Shown here one piece after another: positions 1 through 7,017 of a stretch of DNA of 18,261 nucleotides. Within the stretch, counting starts at the first letter, position 1; every line of letters starts with the position of its first letter. The position numbers and the translations under genes are program-made. Source of the stretch: Campylobacterales bacterium (GTDB lineage Bacteria > Campylobacterota > Campylobacteria > Campylobacterales > JAADDG01); the NCBI GenBank assembly GCA_027009865.1, contig JALVCR010000017.1:1-18261 (forward strand), given 5' to 3'. The notes beneath the pieces are model-generated. The model worked only from the letters and a program-made list of their open reading frames with translations, made no database searches and was not told the origin of the DNA.

Positions 1-678
1 ATTTTAAGAAGCAAAAATCCTTCTCCTTATATGTATCTTTTGGAATTTGATGATTTTGCAATAGCTGGAAGCTCCCCTGAAGTTATGGTGGGACTTAAAG
101 ATTCTCATATTCTCCTAAGACCGATTGCCGGGACAAGAAGAAGAGGCGATACATGGGAGAAAGATAAAGCAAATGAGATTGAGATGGTGAATGATGAAAA
201 GGAGAGGGCTGAGCATTTAATGCTTGTGGATTTGGGAAGAAACGATGTGGGAAAAGTAGCGAAAGCTGGAACTGTTCATGTGCCGGCTTTAATGAGAGTA
301 GAGAGATATTCACATGTTATGCATATGGTAAGCGATGTGGAAGCGGTTTTGGATGAAAAGTATGATATGTTTGATCTCTTTTCGGCTACATTTACGGCTG
401 GAACAATGACTGGAACTCCAAAAATAAGGGCAATGGAGCTTATAGCCGAATTTGAAGGGTTAAAAAGGGGCTATTATAGCGGATCGATAGGGTATTTTGG
501 TTTTGACGGGAATATGGATACGGCTATTACAATAAGAACTTCCCTTTTAAAAGATGATAGAATAGTTTTTCAAGCGGGAGCTGGAATAGTTGCCGATAGC
601 AAACCTGAGCTTGAATATTTGGAAGTTAAAAATAAGCTTGGCGCATTAATGAGCACATTAGAGGATTTGAAAAAATAA
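1..678 (+). CDS. trpE: Anthranilate synthase component I, C-terminal part (5' truncated by window)
   Basis: TrpE makes anthranilate from chorismate, the first committed step of tryptophan synthesis, using ammonia from its glutamine amidotransferase partner TrpG. The frame is open from base 1, so this is the C-terminal 225 codons of a protein that is usually about 500 residues. Visible chorismate-binding-fold signatures are RPIAGTRRRG (from about base 118), the LVDLGRND block, the YSHVMH segment with the family's conserved histidine, AGTMTGTPK (bases 397-423), the GYYSGSIGYF block, and the closing PELEYLEVKNKL segment with the metal-binding glutamates. PabB and other chorismate-utilising enzymes share this fold. 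The GYYSGSIGYF and DTAITIRT segments favour TrpE, but the N-terminal tryptophan-binding part is outside the window. The stop (676-678) overlaps the aroE start by one base, so the two are probably co-transcribed and translationally coupled. Confidence 0.93.
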   Translation: MLRSKNPSPYMYLLEFDDFAIAGSSPEVMVGLKDSHILLRPIAGTRRRGDTWEKDKANEIEMVNDEKERAEHLMLVDLGRNDVGKVAKAGTVHVPALMRVERYSHVMHMVSDVEAVLDEKYDMFDLFSATFTAGTMTGTPKIRAMELIAEFEGLKRGYYSGSIGYFGFDGNMDTAITIRTSLLKDDRIVFQAGAGIVADSKPELEYLEVKNKLGALMSTLEDLKK

Positions 679-1466
679 TGAAGCTTTTTGCAATTTTTGG
701 AAATCCTGTCTCTCACTCCATATCTCCTCTTTTACATAACAGTGTTATAGAGCATTTTAAAGAAGAGGCTTGTTATGGCAGATATCTTTTAAAAAACGGG
801 GATTTATTAAAAGAGAAATTTCTGTTTTTGAAACTTAAAGGAGTTAATGTTACTGTTCCTCATAAGGAAGCTGCTTTTAGAGCTTGCGATGAGGTTAGAG
901 GAATTGCAAAAGAGATAGAGGCTGTAAATACCATAGTAAATGAAAATGGAAAACTGATAGGATACAATACCGATGCTCCCGGATTTTATGAATCTATAAA
1001 AGATTTTAGAGGTGTTAAGAAGATTTTAATTTTGGGAGCCGGAGGGACTGCTAAAGCTATATCTCTCTTTTTAAAAAAAGAAGGTTTTGAGGTAGAGATA
1101 TTAAATAGAAGCGAGAATCGTTTGAATTTTTTCAAAGAGAAAGGCTTTAGAACTTTTAACTGGGAGAGTTTTGAAATATCCAAATATGATTTAATAGTAA
1201 ATACCACATCTGCCGGTTTGAGTGATAACTGTTTGCCTGTTAGGGAGAATGTTTTGGATGCCTTAATGAAAGAGGCTAAATATGCGGTGGATGTCATTTA
1301 TAACAAAAAGACTCCTTTTTTAAAGAAAGCTATTGATTTTAACCTTTCATATAAAGACGGCAGAGATATGTTAATATATCAAGCGGTTATAGCTTTTGAA
1401 TATTTTTTTGATAAAAAATATAAAAGAAAAAATATTTTAGAACAGATGAAAGAAATTATATCTTGA
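678..1466 (+). CDS. aroE: Shikimate dehydrogenase
   Basis: AroE reduces 3-dehydroshikimate to shikimate with NADPH in the cytoplasmic chorismate pathway, which feeds the TrpE encoded just upstream. At 262 residues it is slightly shorter than typical AroE (about 270). The N-terminal substrate domain has FGNPVSHSISPLLHN (residues 7-21), NVTVPHK with the catalytic lysine K63, AVNTIV, and GYNTDAPG with the catalytic aspartate D99. The Rossmann domain has GAGGTAKA (120-127) and the NRS loop (143-145) that contacts the NADP phosphate. VNTTSAG (174-180) and the C-terminal DGRDMLIYQAVIAFE segment complete the family pattern. The start ATG sits in TAATG with the trpE stop. The 3' end converges on a minus-strand gene and overlaps it by 11 bases, with no hairpin terminator between them. 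Confidence 0.96.
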   Translation: MKLFAIFGNPVSHSISPLLHNSVIEHFKEEACYGRYLLKNGDLLKEKFLFLKLKGVNVTVPHKEAAFRACDEVRGIAKEIEAVNTIVNENGKLIGYNTDAPGFYESIKDFRGVKKILILGAGGTAKAISLFLKKEGFEVEILNRSENRLNFFKEKGFRTFNWESFEISKYDLIVNTTSAGLSDNCLPVRENVLDALMKEAKYAVDVIYNKKTPFLKKAIDFNLSYKDGRDMLIYQAVIAFEYFFDKKYKRKNILEQMKEIIS

Positions 1467-2841
1467 CATCTTGGGCCTCTATGATTTTTATATTTTTAAT
1501 TTGAATATTTTGTTTTATAAATCTTTTTTCTACTATCTCTTTAATTCTTGGTCTTGAGTTTATGCAGAGAAGAATAATTTGATTGCTCTTTTTATCGATG
1601 TAAATAGAATCATAATCTCTGATTATCTCTTTTAGATTTATTGAATTAAAATCGATATCCAAAGATAATTCATATACAAAAATTGTAAAATATATACTAT
1701 TTTCTATTAGTATTTTTATTTTTTTAAAAAAATCATCTTTGTTTTTATAAAATATTCCATTTATTCCTTCATATATAGTTTGATTTTTTATAATTTTATC
1801 AAATTTATCAAAATAGAAAAATTTTCCACTTTCCTTTTCGATTGCAAAAATTAGCTCTTCAAAAGTAAAATTTTTTGAAAAAATTGCGGTATAACCTTGG
1901 TTGTAAAGGATTTGTTTGTCTATCTCTCTAAAATAATTTTTATCAGATAGAAAAAAGATTTTTGTTTTTAAATTATTCATTTTAATAAATTGGGGAATTT
2001 CTATTTTTAATCTTTCATTTTCATCATTAAACAGTAAAAGGTCTATATCTGGGATAAGTTTGGTATAAAGTGTTGGTATAGATTCCATAATATTAAAATC
2101 TATAGAGCGCTCGTTTTGAAACAGATATTGAAAAAATTTTTGAAGATCTATATTTTTACTAATTAACAATATTTTTATCTTATCTTTTAGTATTTTAATT
2201 TCATTTTCGTTATAGGGCATTAAAGCCAATATATTTTTGGAAGAGAGGAAATAGTATTTATTGTGAAAAAGAGGTGTTACGGAGGTTTGAACTTCTATAA
2301 TTCTCTCATTTAAAGATAGCTCTTTGATTGCCAAAGTTATATCGCTAAAATCTTTTAAAGTAGCTCCGATTGTTTTATAAACCGGGGATTGAGTATTGAT
2401 AGAAAATATCAATTTTTTATTCTCTTTTTGAGCTGTTTTCATTATATAAGAGAGAGTAGGCTCTATCTCTTTTATATCTTGTAATTCAAAAAACTCTCCG
2501 AATCTATGAAAATATATAATATTTGTGGAAGACTCTTTTATTAATTTCTCCATCTCTTCTCTAAAATAATCAAATCCGTATAACTGTTTAATTTGCAGCC
2601 AATTTTCCTCAAGAAAAAAAAATTTTAGTTTTGAAGTTAAATCTTTAAAAATCTCAAAATTTTTTTTAATTATTTTTAATTTTCTTTCAAAAAGAGTATC
2701 CTCAATAGGAGAGAAAACCGTCATATCTGATTTAAGTATTTCCATCAAAGAATAAAAAACAAAAGTGCTTTTTCCGCTATTTCTTTTTCCTTCTATAGTT
2801 ATAAATTGGCTTGTTTTTATTATATCTTCTAAAGAAGTCAT
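1456..2841 (-). CDS. Unrecognised protein: predicted RecA/KaiC-like ATPase with degenerate receiver and degenerate GGDEF domains
   Basis: I do not recognise a named family for this 461-residue protein. Residues 18-26 are a clear Walker A (GKRNSGKST). A hydrophobic strand at 107-111 may be the Walker B, but a classic acidic end is not obvious. A strand at 144-150 and a hairpin near 180-200 resemble RecA/KaiC/RadA folds. Residues 222-337 read as a receiver domain: the start strand ILLIS lacks the acidic pair, DIDLLLFN (265-272) lacks a clear phospho-acceptor, and FSKNFTFEEL (321-330) matches the usual YLxKPFxxxEL with its conserved lysine. Residues 355-461 resemble a collapsed GGDEF domain: RDYD (408-411), then five residues, then KKSNQ where GGDEF would lie. 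No signal peptide or membrane segment is seen, so it is probably cytoplasmic. The start ATG has AGGGAG three bases upstream. Base composition is extremely AT-rich (for example 9 of 60 G+C at 1741-1800). The domain calls are inference. Confidence 0.75.
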   Translation of the reverse strand: MTSLEDIIKTSQFITIEGKRNSGKSTFVFYSLMEILKSDMTVFSPIEDTLFERKLKIIKKNFEIFKDLTSKLKFFFLEENWLQIKQLYGFDYFREEMEKLIKESSTNIIYFHRFGEFFELQDIKEIEPTLSYIMKTAQKENKKLIFSINTQSPVYKTIGATLKDFSDITLAIKELSLNERIIEVQTSVTPLFHNKYYFLSSKNILALMPYNENEIKILKDKIKILLISKNIDLQKFFQYLFQNERSIDFNIMESIPTLYTKLIPDIDLLLFNDENERLKIEIPQFIKMNNLKTKIFFLSDKNYFREIDKQILYNQGYTAIFSKNFTFEELIFAIEKESGKFFYFDKFDKIIKNQTIYEGINGIFYKNKDDFFKKIKILIENSIYFTIFVYELSLDIDFNSINLKEIIRDYDSIYIDKKSNQIILLCINSRPRIKEIVEKRFIKQNIQIKNIKIIEAQDVKI

Positions 2842-2896
2842 AATCTCCCTTACAAAATCTTTTGATTTTATATCGTCATATTTACCTTCTCAATTA

Positions 2897-2902
2897 ATTA
2901 TA
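2897..2902 (-). promoter_or_regulatory. Candidate -10 box for the minus-strand ATPase gene
   Basis: On the minus strand the sequence reads TATAAT, a perfect sigma-70 -10 hexamer, placed so that transcription would begin about 45-50 bases before the ATG at 2841. No good -35 hexamer is visible; the upstream region is a T-rich run, which is common in Campylobacterota promoters. In such AT-rich DNA a chance match is quite likely. It lies in the 97-base gap between this gene and cysK, the widest gap on the minus strand here. Confidence 0.3.
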
Positions 2903-2938
2903 AAATAGATTAAAAAAAAAGGGAAAAGAAATCTCCTC

Positions 2939-3856
2939 TTAATTAAAAAGCTCAGCGCTTAGATATCTCTCTCCCGTATCGCAAAGTATTGTTACTATTA
3001 CTGATCCTTTAAGAGCCTTTTTGGCTATCTCTTTTGCGGCAAATACGTTTGCTCCGGAAGATATTCCAACAAGCAGCCCCTCATCTTTTGCAAGCTCTCT
3101 TGAAGTTTGAAAAGCTTTTTCATCTTCTACGGTAAAGATTTCATCCAAAATATTTAGGTTCAAAACATCTGGAATAAATCCCGCTCCTATTCCCTGAATT
3201 TTGTGGCTTCCAGATTTTTTTTGAGATATTGCGGGAGAGGATTTTGGTTCTACCGCCACTACTTTTATATCTGGAATCTCTCTTTTTAAAACTTCCCCGA
3301 CACCCGTAACAGTTCCTCCCGTTCCAACTCCTGCTACGAAGAAATCTACTTTTTTATCCGTATCTCTTAAAATTTCCATTGCGGTGGTTTTCCTATGAAT
3401 TTGAGGATTTGCCGGATTTGAAAATTGCTGTAAAATTATGGAGTTTTCTATCGTTTTGTTTAACTCTTCTGCTTTTTTGATAGCTCCCCTCATTCCCTCC
3501 TCTTTTGGCGTTAAAACAAGCTTGGCGCCGAAAGCTTTTAGAAGTTTTCTTCTCTCTAAACTCATGGATTCCGGCATTGTTAAGATAAGTTTTATCCCTA
3601 AAGATGCGCATATTGAAGCTAACGCTATTCCCGTATTTCCGCTTGTTGGCTCTATAATTGTGGAGTTTTTGTTTACTATTTTTCTATCTATCGCATCTTT
3701 TATCATATTTGCGCCTATTCTGTCTTTAACTGAGCTTGTTGGATTTAGAAATTCGCATTTTCCATAGATTTCGCATCCGGTTTCATCGCTTATTTTATTT
3801 AGCCTGATAAGAGGTGTATTGCCTATTAACTCTGTTACATTCTGTTTTATATTCAT
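2939..3856 (-). CDS. cysK: Cysteine synthase (O-acetylserine sulfhydrylase)
   Basis: This PLP-dependent cytoplasmic enzyme forms L-cysteine from O-acetylserine and sulfide. The 305-residue length fits the family. Visible signatures are IGNTPLIRL (11-19), NPTSSVKDRIG with the Schiff-base lysine K44, the substrate loop TSGNTGIALA (71-80), the PLP-phosphate loop GTGGTVTG (178-185), GIGAGFIP (223-230), GISSGAN (264-270), and the C-terminal CDTGERYLS. The pattern fits CysK better than CysM or cystathionine beta-synthase; there are no extra C-terminal domains. The start ATG is preceded by AAGGAAA (complement of 3861-3867) at good spacing, so the start is secure. It lies 40 bases downstream of lnt on the same strand and may be read from it, or from its own weak promoter in that gap. 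Confidence 0.95.
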   Translation of the reverse strand: MNIKQNVTELIGNTPLIRLNKISDETGCEIYGKCEFLNPTSSVKDRIGANMIKDAIDRKIVNKNSTIIEPTSGNTGIALASICASLGIKLILTMPESMSLERRKLLKAFGAKLVLTPKEEGMRGAIKKAEELNKTIENSIILQQFSNPANPQIHRKTTAMEILRDTDKKVDFFVAGVGTGGTVTGVGEVLKREIPDIKVVAVEPKSSPAISQKKSGSHKIQGIGAGFIPDVLNLNILDEIFTVEDEKAFQTSRELAKDEGLLVGISSGANVFAAKEIAKKALKGSVIVTILCDTGERYLSAELFN

Positions 3857-3883
3857 AACTTTTCCTTATATTGAGATTGTAAA

Positions 3884-3889
3884 AGTATA
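3884..3889 (-). promoter_or_regulatory. Candidate -10 box for cysK
   Basis: The minus strand reads TATACT in the 40-base gap between lnt and cysK, giving a predicted 5' untranslated leader of about 20 bases that contains the cysK ribosome binding site. No convincing -35 element is seen, and it would have to lie inside the end of lnt. Read-through from lnt is equally possible. Confidence 0.25.
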
Positions 3890-3896
3890 TCGAAAA

Positions 3897-5201
3897 TCAG
3901 AATAATTTTTTAATAGAGGGAAGGTAGTGTTGTGGTTTTATAACCTCTGTAATACCCATATTTGCCGAATGGAAAATTAACATATTATATTTTCTGGCAA
4001 AATATTTTAAAAGAAGATTTTGAAGATGAGGTTCGATTGAAGGTGTAAACCATGCGTTGTTGCTTATTGCTATCATATAATCTGGGTGTTTTTTATACAG
4101 CTCTTCTCTTGTGGCTTCATAACATATTGCGTTTCTAAAGAGATAACCTTTTATTTTTATATCGCTTGGCTCTTTGGCGGTGGCGTAATCGGAAGCTCCA
4201 TTAAAAAATATTTTATTTATATATTTAGAGATAAATTTTGGAAGAGGTATCTCCTCTCCAAAAGGGACTAAAACCACCTTATTTACTATTTTAGCTCTCC
4301 CGTTTATAAAATAGTATGTGGAGTTGTAGGGTTTATTCTCCCTCCATGACAAAGCGCCCGTAACAATTACTATTTTTTTTGATAAATCTTTTAGTTTTTC
4401 AAAAAGATTTCCCTCTTTGTTTAAATAGAGGGGGAATATGCTCTCGCTTAAAATTATCATATCATACCCATCTTTTATACCTTTTTTTATCTCTTCTATA
4501 TTCTCTTTAATTATTAATGGAAGATATTCTCTTTTCCATTTTATCTCTTGAGAAAGGGAAGGGTTTGATAGATAAATTTTAAGTAAAGGGGGCTTTATCT
4601 CTTTTGGATAGAAGATATCCAAAGAGAGAATAAAGAGGGGTATAAAAAATAGCTTATAATATTTTTTAAATTCTATCAAAGAAGCCAAAGAGATTAAAAA
4701 AAGAAAAAACTGCCATTTATAGATTCCAATAAAGCTGTAAGTTAAAGAGATTTCTGGAATAAACCAGTTAAACCCAAGCGGATGGATAAAACTAAAAAGT
4801 GTTAAAAGAAAAGCTCTTGTAAACGGATTTTCAAATATTCCCAAAATCCAAAATAAAAACCCATAAATCAGCCCTGCTGCTAAAATCATAAGAGGAATAA
4901 GATAGGAGATATCGTAGTATCTAAACGAAAAGCCTATCCAATAGAACCATAAAATTCCGGTAAAAAAGCCGGCAAAAAAGAGAGTTTCCCTTTTAGCTTT
5001 CAAAATAGAAAAAAAAGCTAAGAAAGCTAAGAGAGTATTTATTAAAGGATTTTGAATATTAAAATAGCTAAGATATATAAAAAGCGAAAGAGCCGCCGCT
5101 ATAAAAAAGCCTCTTATTATGAAAATAATGGTAAAATACTGCCTTAAATTTTTTAAATTAAAGGATGGATATGCAAGGCGGAGGAAATATTTTAGCTTCA
5201 T
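3897..5201 (-). CDS. lnt: Apolipoprotein N-acyltransferase
   Basis: Lnt adds the third acyl chain to the N-terminal cysteine of lipoproteins in the inner membrane. Residue numbers here count from the GTG at 5210. The N-terminal half is strongly hydrophobic with about six or seven predicted helices (roughly 28-49, 56-70, 76-92, 104-124, 132-148, 165-179, 184-200). A periplasmic nitrilase-type domain follows with the expected triad: E256 in LSESIFP, K311 in NKVVLVPFGEEIP, and C363 in AICYE; E319 matches the essential glutamate of the FGE loop. The protein ends soon after NMGIT, so it lacks the final strand and C-terminal membrane helix of the E. coli protein (512 residues). The start is uncertain: I choose the ATG at 5201, an in-frame GTG lies at 5210, and either overlaps the divergent yajC. 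No later ATG or GTG would keep the first helix. Confidence 0.88.
   Translation of the reverse strand: MKLKYFLRLAYPSFNLKNLRQYFTIIFIIRGFFIAAALSLFIYLSYFNIQNPLINTLLAFLAFFSILKAKRETLFFAGFFTGILWFYWIGFSFRYYDISYLIPLMILAAGLIYGFLFWILGIFENPFTRAFLLTLFSFIHPLGFNWFIPEISLTYSFIGIYKWQFFLFLISLASLIEFKKYYKLFFIPLFILSLDIFYPKEIKPPLLKIYLSNPSLSQEIKWKREYLPLIIKENIEEIKKGIKDGYDMIILSESIFPLYLNKEGNLFEKLKDLSKKIVIVTGALSWRENKPYNSTYYFINGRAKIVNKVVLVPFGEEIPLPKFISKYINKIFFNGASDYATAKEPSDIKIKGYLFRNAICYEATREELYKKHPDYMIAISNNAWFTPSIEPHLQNLLLKYFARKYNMLIFHSANMGITEVIKPQHYLPSIKKLF
5129..5137 (+). promoter_or_regulatory. Candidate extended -10 promoter for the yajC-to-mfd gene run
   Basis: The sequence TGGTAAAAT matches the extended -10 form TGnTAnAAT. 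Transcription would start near base 5144, about 27 bases before the yajC start, leaving room for the AAGGA ribosome binding site at 5161-5165. No -35 hexamer is evident, as expected for an extended -10 promoter. It is the best promoter-like site upstream of yajC, and it lies within the minus-strand lnt reading frame. Confidence 0.4.
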
Positions 5202-5440
5202 TGTTCCCACTGATTATTTTATTTGCGATTTTTTATTTTCTAATCATCAGGCCTCAGCAAAAACAGGCAAAGGCGCATAAAGAGATGATAGAATCTCTAA
5301 AAAAAGGCGATAAGATTATAACAAACGGTGGCTTAATAGCAGAAGTAATTAAGCCTGAAGAAGATTATGTAAAGGCTAAAATAAGCGATAATACAATTGT
5401 TAAAATTTCAAAAGACTATATTGCCAAAAAGATAGACTAA
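5171..5440 (+). CDS. yajC: Sec translocon accessory protein YajC
   Basis: YajC is the small inner-membrane subunit that associates with SecDF during protein export. From the chosen start it has 89 residues: one membrane helix (about 9-26) ending in the signature RPQQK (27-31), then a charged cytoplasmic domain with the typical LKKGDKIITNGGLIAEV segment. An in-frame ATG at 5165 would add two residues, but AAGGA (5161-5165) overlaps that codon and sits at correct distance only from the ATG at 5171. The stop overlaps the secD start by one base. It is the first gene of a long co-directional run and starts inside the predicted 5' end of divergent lnt. Confidence 0.93.
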   Translation: MQGGGNILASLFPLIILFAIFYFLIIRPQQKQAKAHKEMIESLKKGDKIITNGGLIAEVIKPEEDYVKAKISDNTIVKISKDYIAKKID

Positions 5441-7014
5441 TGGGAAGACTATTTAATTACAGATTGATAATTTTTATGTTGGCTTTCTTGTTTGGGATAG
5501 TATTTTCGGTTCCGAGTTTCTTTCAGATGCAAAAGGGGCCGAAAATATCTTTAGGACTTGATCTGCAAGGCGGTCTTCATATGCTTCTTGGGGTTAAAAC
5601 CGATGAAGCCATCAAATCCAAACTCAAATCCATCGCTTCATCTATCAAATATTTTACTGATGATGAAGAAATATTGATAGATGATTTGAGGGTAAAAGAT
5701 AAAAGCGTAGAGTTTACTTTGATGGATGAAGATGAGAGGCCAAAGATTGAGGAGATGCTAAAAAATATAAAAGGTATCTCCTATAAACTTGAGGGCAATA
5801 AATACATTATCACTTTAACTCCAAAAGAGATAGAATCGGTAAAAGAGTATGCTATAAAACAGGCTGTCGATACGATTAGAAACAGGCTTGATCAATTCGG
5901 TCTTGCGGAGCCGACAGTTGCAAAACAGGGAAAAGATAAAATTTTGGTAGAGCTTCCCGGTATAAAAACTCCCGAACAAGAGCAAAGAGCAAGAGAGTTG
6001 ATAGCGAAAGCTGCTCATTTGCAGCTTATGGCGATAGATGAAAAGAGAGCCGATCAGGTTTATAATATGAGCGAGGAGGAGGCCGCAGAATACGGGGATA
6101 TTATTTTGCCTGACGCAAAAAATCCCAAAAGAAAATATCTTGTTCATGAAGTGCCCATTTTGGATGGAAGTATGCTAACAGATGCAAGAGTAGCTTTTGA
6201 CAGGGCTAATCAGCCGGTTATCAATTTTACTCTAAACAGCGCGGGAGCTAAGATTTTTGGTGATTTTACCGGTAAAAATGTAGGAAAAAGGCTTGCTATC
6301 GTTTTGGATAACAAAGTATATTCCGCTCCGGTTATTAGAGAGAGAATAGGCGGAGGAAGCGGACAGATAAGCGGGGGATTTAGCATAGAAGAGGCTCACG
6401 ATGTGGCTATAGCTCTAAGAAGCGGTGCTCTTTTAGCTCCGGTTGTGATGCTTGAGAAAAGAAGTGTTGGGCCTTCTTTGGGAGCAGACAGCATCAAGGC
6501 AAGTTTTATAGCTTTAATTTCTGGATTTTTACTTGTTGTTTTCTTTATGATAGTATATTATGGAATGGCCGGAATCATAGCCGATATTGCGCTTGTTGCA
6601 AACCTATTTTTAATCGTTGCCGTAATGGCTCTTTTTGGAGCTACCCTTACGCTTCCTGGAATGGCCGGTATTGTTTTGACAGTTGGTATGGCGGTTGACG
6701 CTAACGTAATTATAAATGAGAGAATAAGGGAGCTTTTAAGAAGCAATGTGAGTATTACAAAAGCAGTAGAGCAAGGGTATTCCAACGCTATGAGCGCTAT
6801 TTTGGATGCAAATATCACAACCCTGATAGCGGCGGTTATTTTGTATGCCTATGGAACAGGCCCTATTAAAGGTTTTGCCATTACGATGAGTATAGGTATT
6901 TTGGCATCTATGCTTACAGCTATTTTGGGAACTCACGGAATATATGAATATCTTTTGCCAAAAATTGAGAGAAGCAAAAATCTTAAATTTTGGTTTGGAA
7001 TCGAGAGGAAATAG
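5440..7014 (+). CDS. secD: Protein translocase subunit SecD
   Basis: SecD forms a proton-driven complex with SecF that helps pull exported proteins out of the SecYEG channel on the periplasmic side. The 524 residues show an N-terminal membrane helix (about 8-25), the SLGLDLQGGLHMLL signature (37-50), a large periplasmic P1 region with DTIRNRLDQFGLAEP (144-158) and VELPGI, then IALRSGALLAPV before an RND-type membrane domain (about 353-505). That domain contains GMAVDANVIINERIRE (416-431), whose D420 matches the aspartate needed for proton coupling, and the closing YGTGPIKGFAITMSIGI segment. Length is somewhat below the 615 residues of E. coli SecD, mainly in P1. Translation is coupled to yajC by a one-base overlap, and secF follows after three bases. 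Confidence 0.97.
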   Translation: MGRLFNYRLIIFMLAFLFGIVFSVPSFFQMQKGPKISLGLDLQGGLHMLLGVKTDEAIKSKLKSIASSIKYFTDDEEILIDDLRVKDKSVEFTLMDEDERPKIEEMLKNIKGISYKLEGNKYIITLTPKEIESVKEYAIKQAVDTIRNRLDQFGLAEPTVAKQGKDKILVELPGIKTPEQEQRARELIAKAAHLQLMAIDEKRADQVYNMSEEEAAEYGDIILPDAKNPKRKYLVHEVPILDGSMLTDARVAFDRANQPVINFTLNSAGAKIFGDFTGKNVGKRLAIVLDNKVYSAPVIRERIGGGSGQISGGFSIEEAHDVAIALRSGALLAPVVMLEKRSVGPSLGADSIKASFIALISGFLLVVFFMIVYYGMAGIIADIALVANLFLIVAVMALFGATLTLPGMAGIVLTVGMAVDANVIINERIRELLRSNVSITKAVEQGYSNAMSAILDANITTLIAAVILYAYGTGPIKGFAITMSIGILASMLTAILGTHGIYEYLLPKIERSKNLKFWFGIERK

Positions 7015-7017
7015 AGA

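Noticed and set aside
1..678. Reading the first gene as aminodeoxychorismate synthase (pabB)
   Set aside because: The C-terminal motifs fit TrpE better, and aroE linkage suits aromatic amino acid synthesis. A small doubt remains because the N-terminal half is missing.
2905..2938. A run of T residues on the minus strand after cysK, like an intrinsic terminator
   Set aside because: The sequence before the T run does not form a convincing GC-rich stem, so only half of a terminator is present.
3438..3767. Plus-strand open frame of 109 codons inside cysK
   Set aside because: It lies opposite a gene with full-length family motifs and shows no recognisable domain, so it is an antisense shadow.
5165..5170. 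ATG at 5165 as the yajC start
   Set aside because: The AAGGA that would serve it overlaps the codon itself; the ATG at 5171 has proper spacing.
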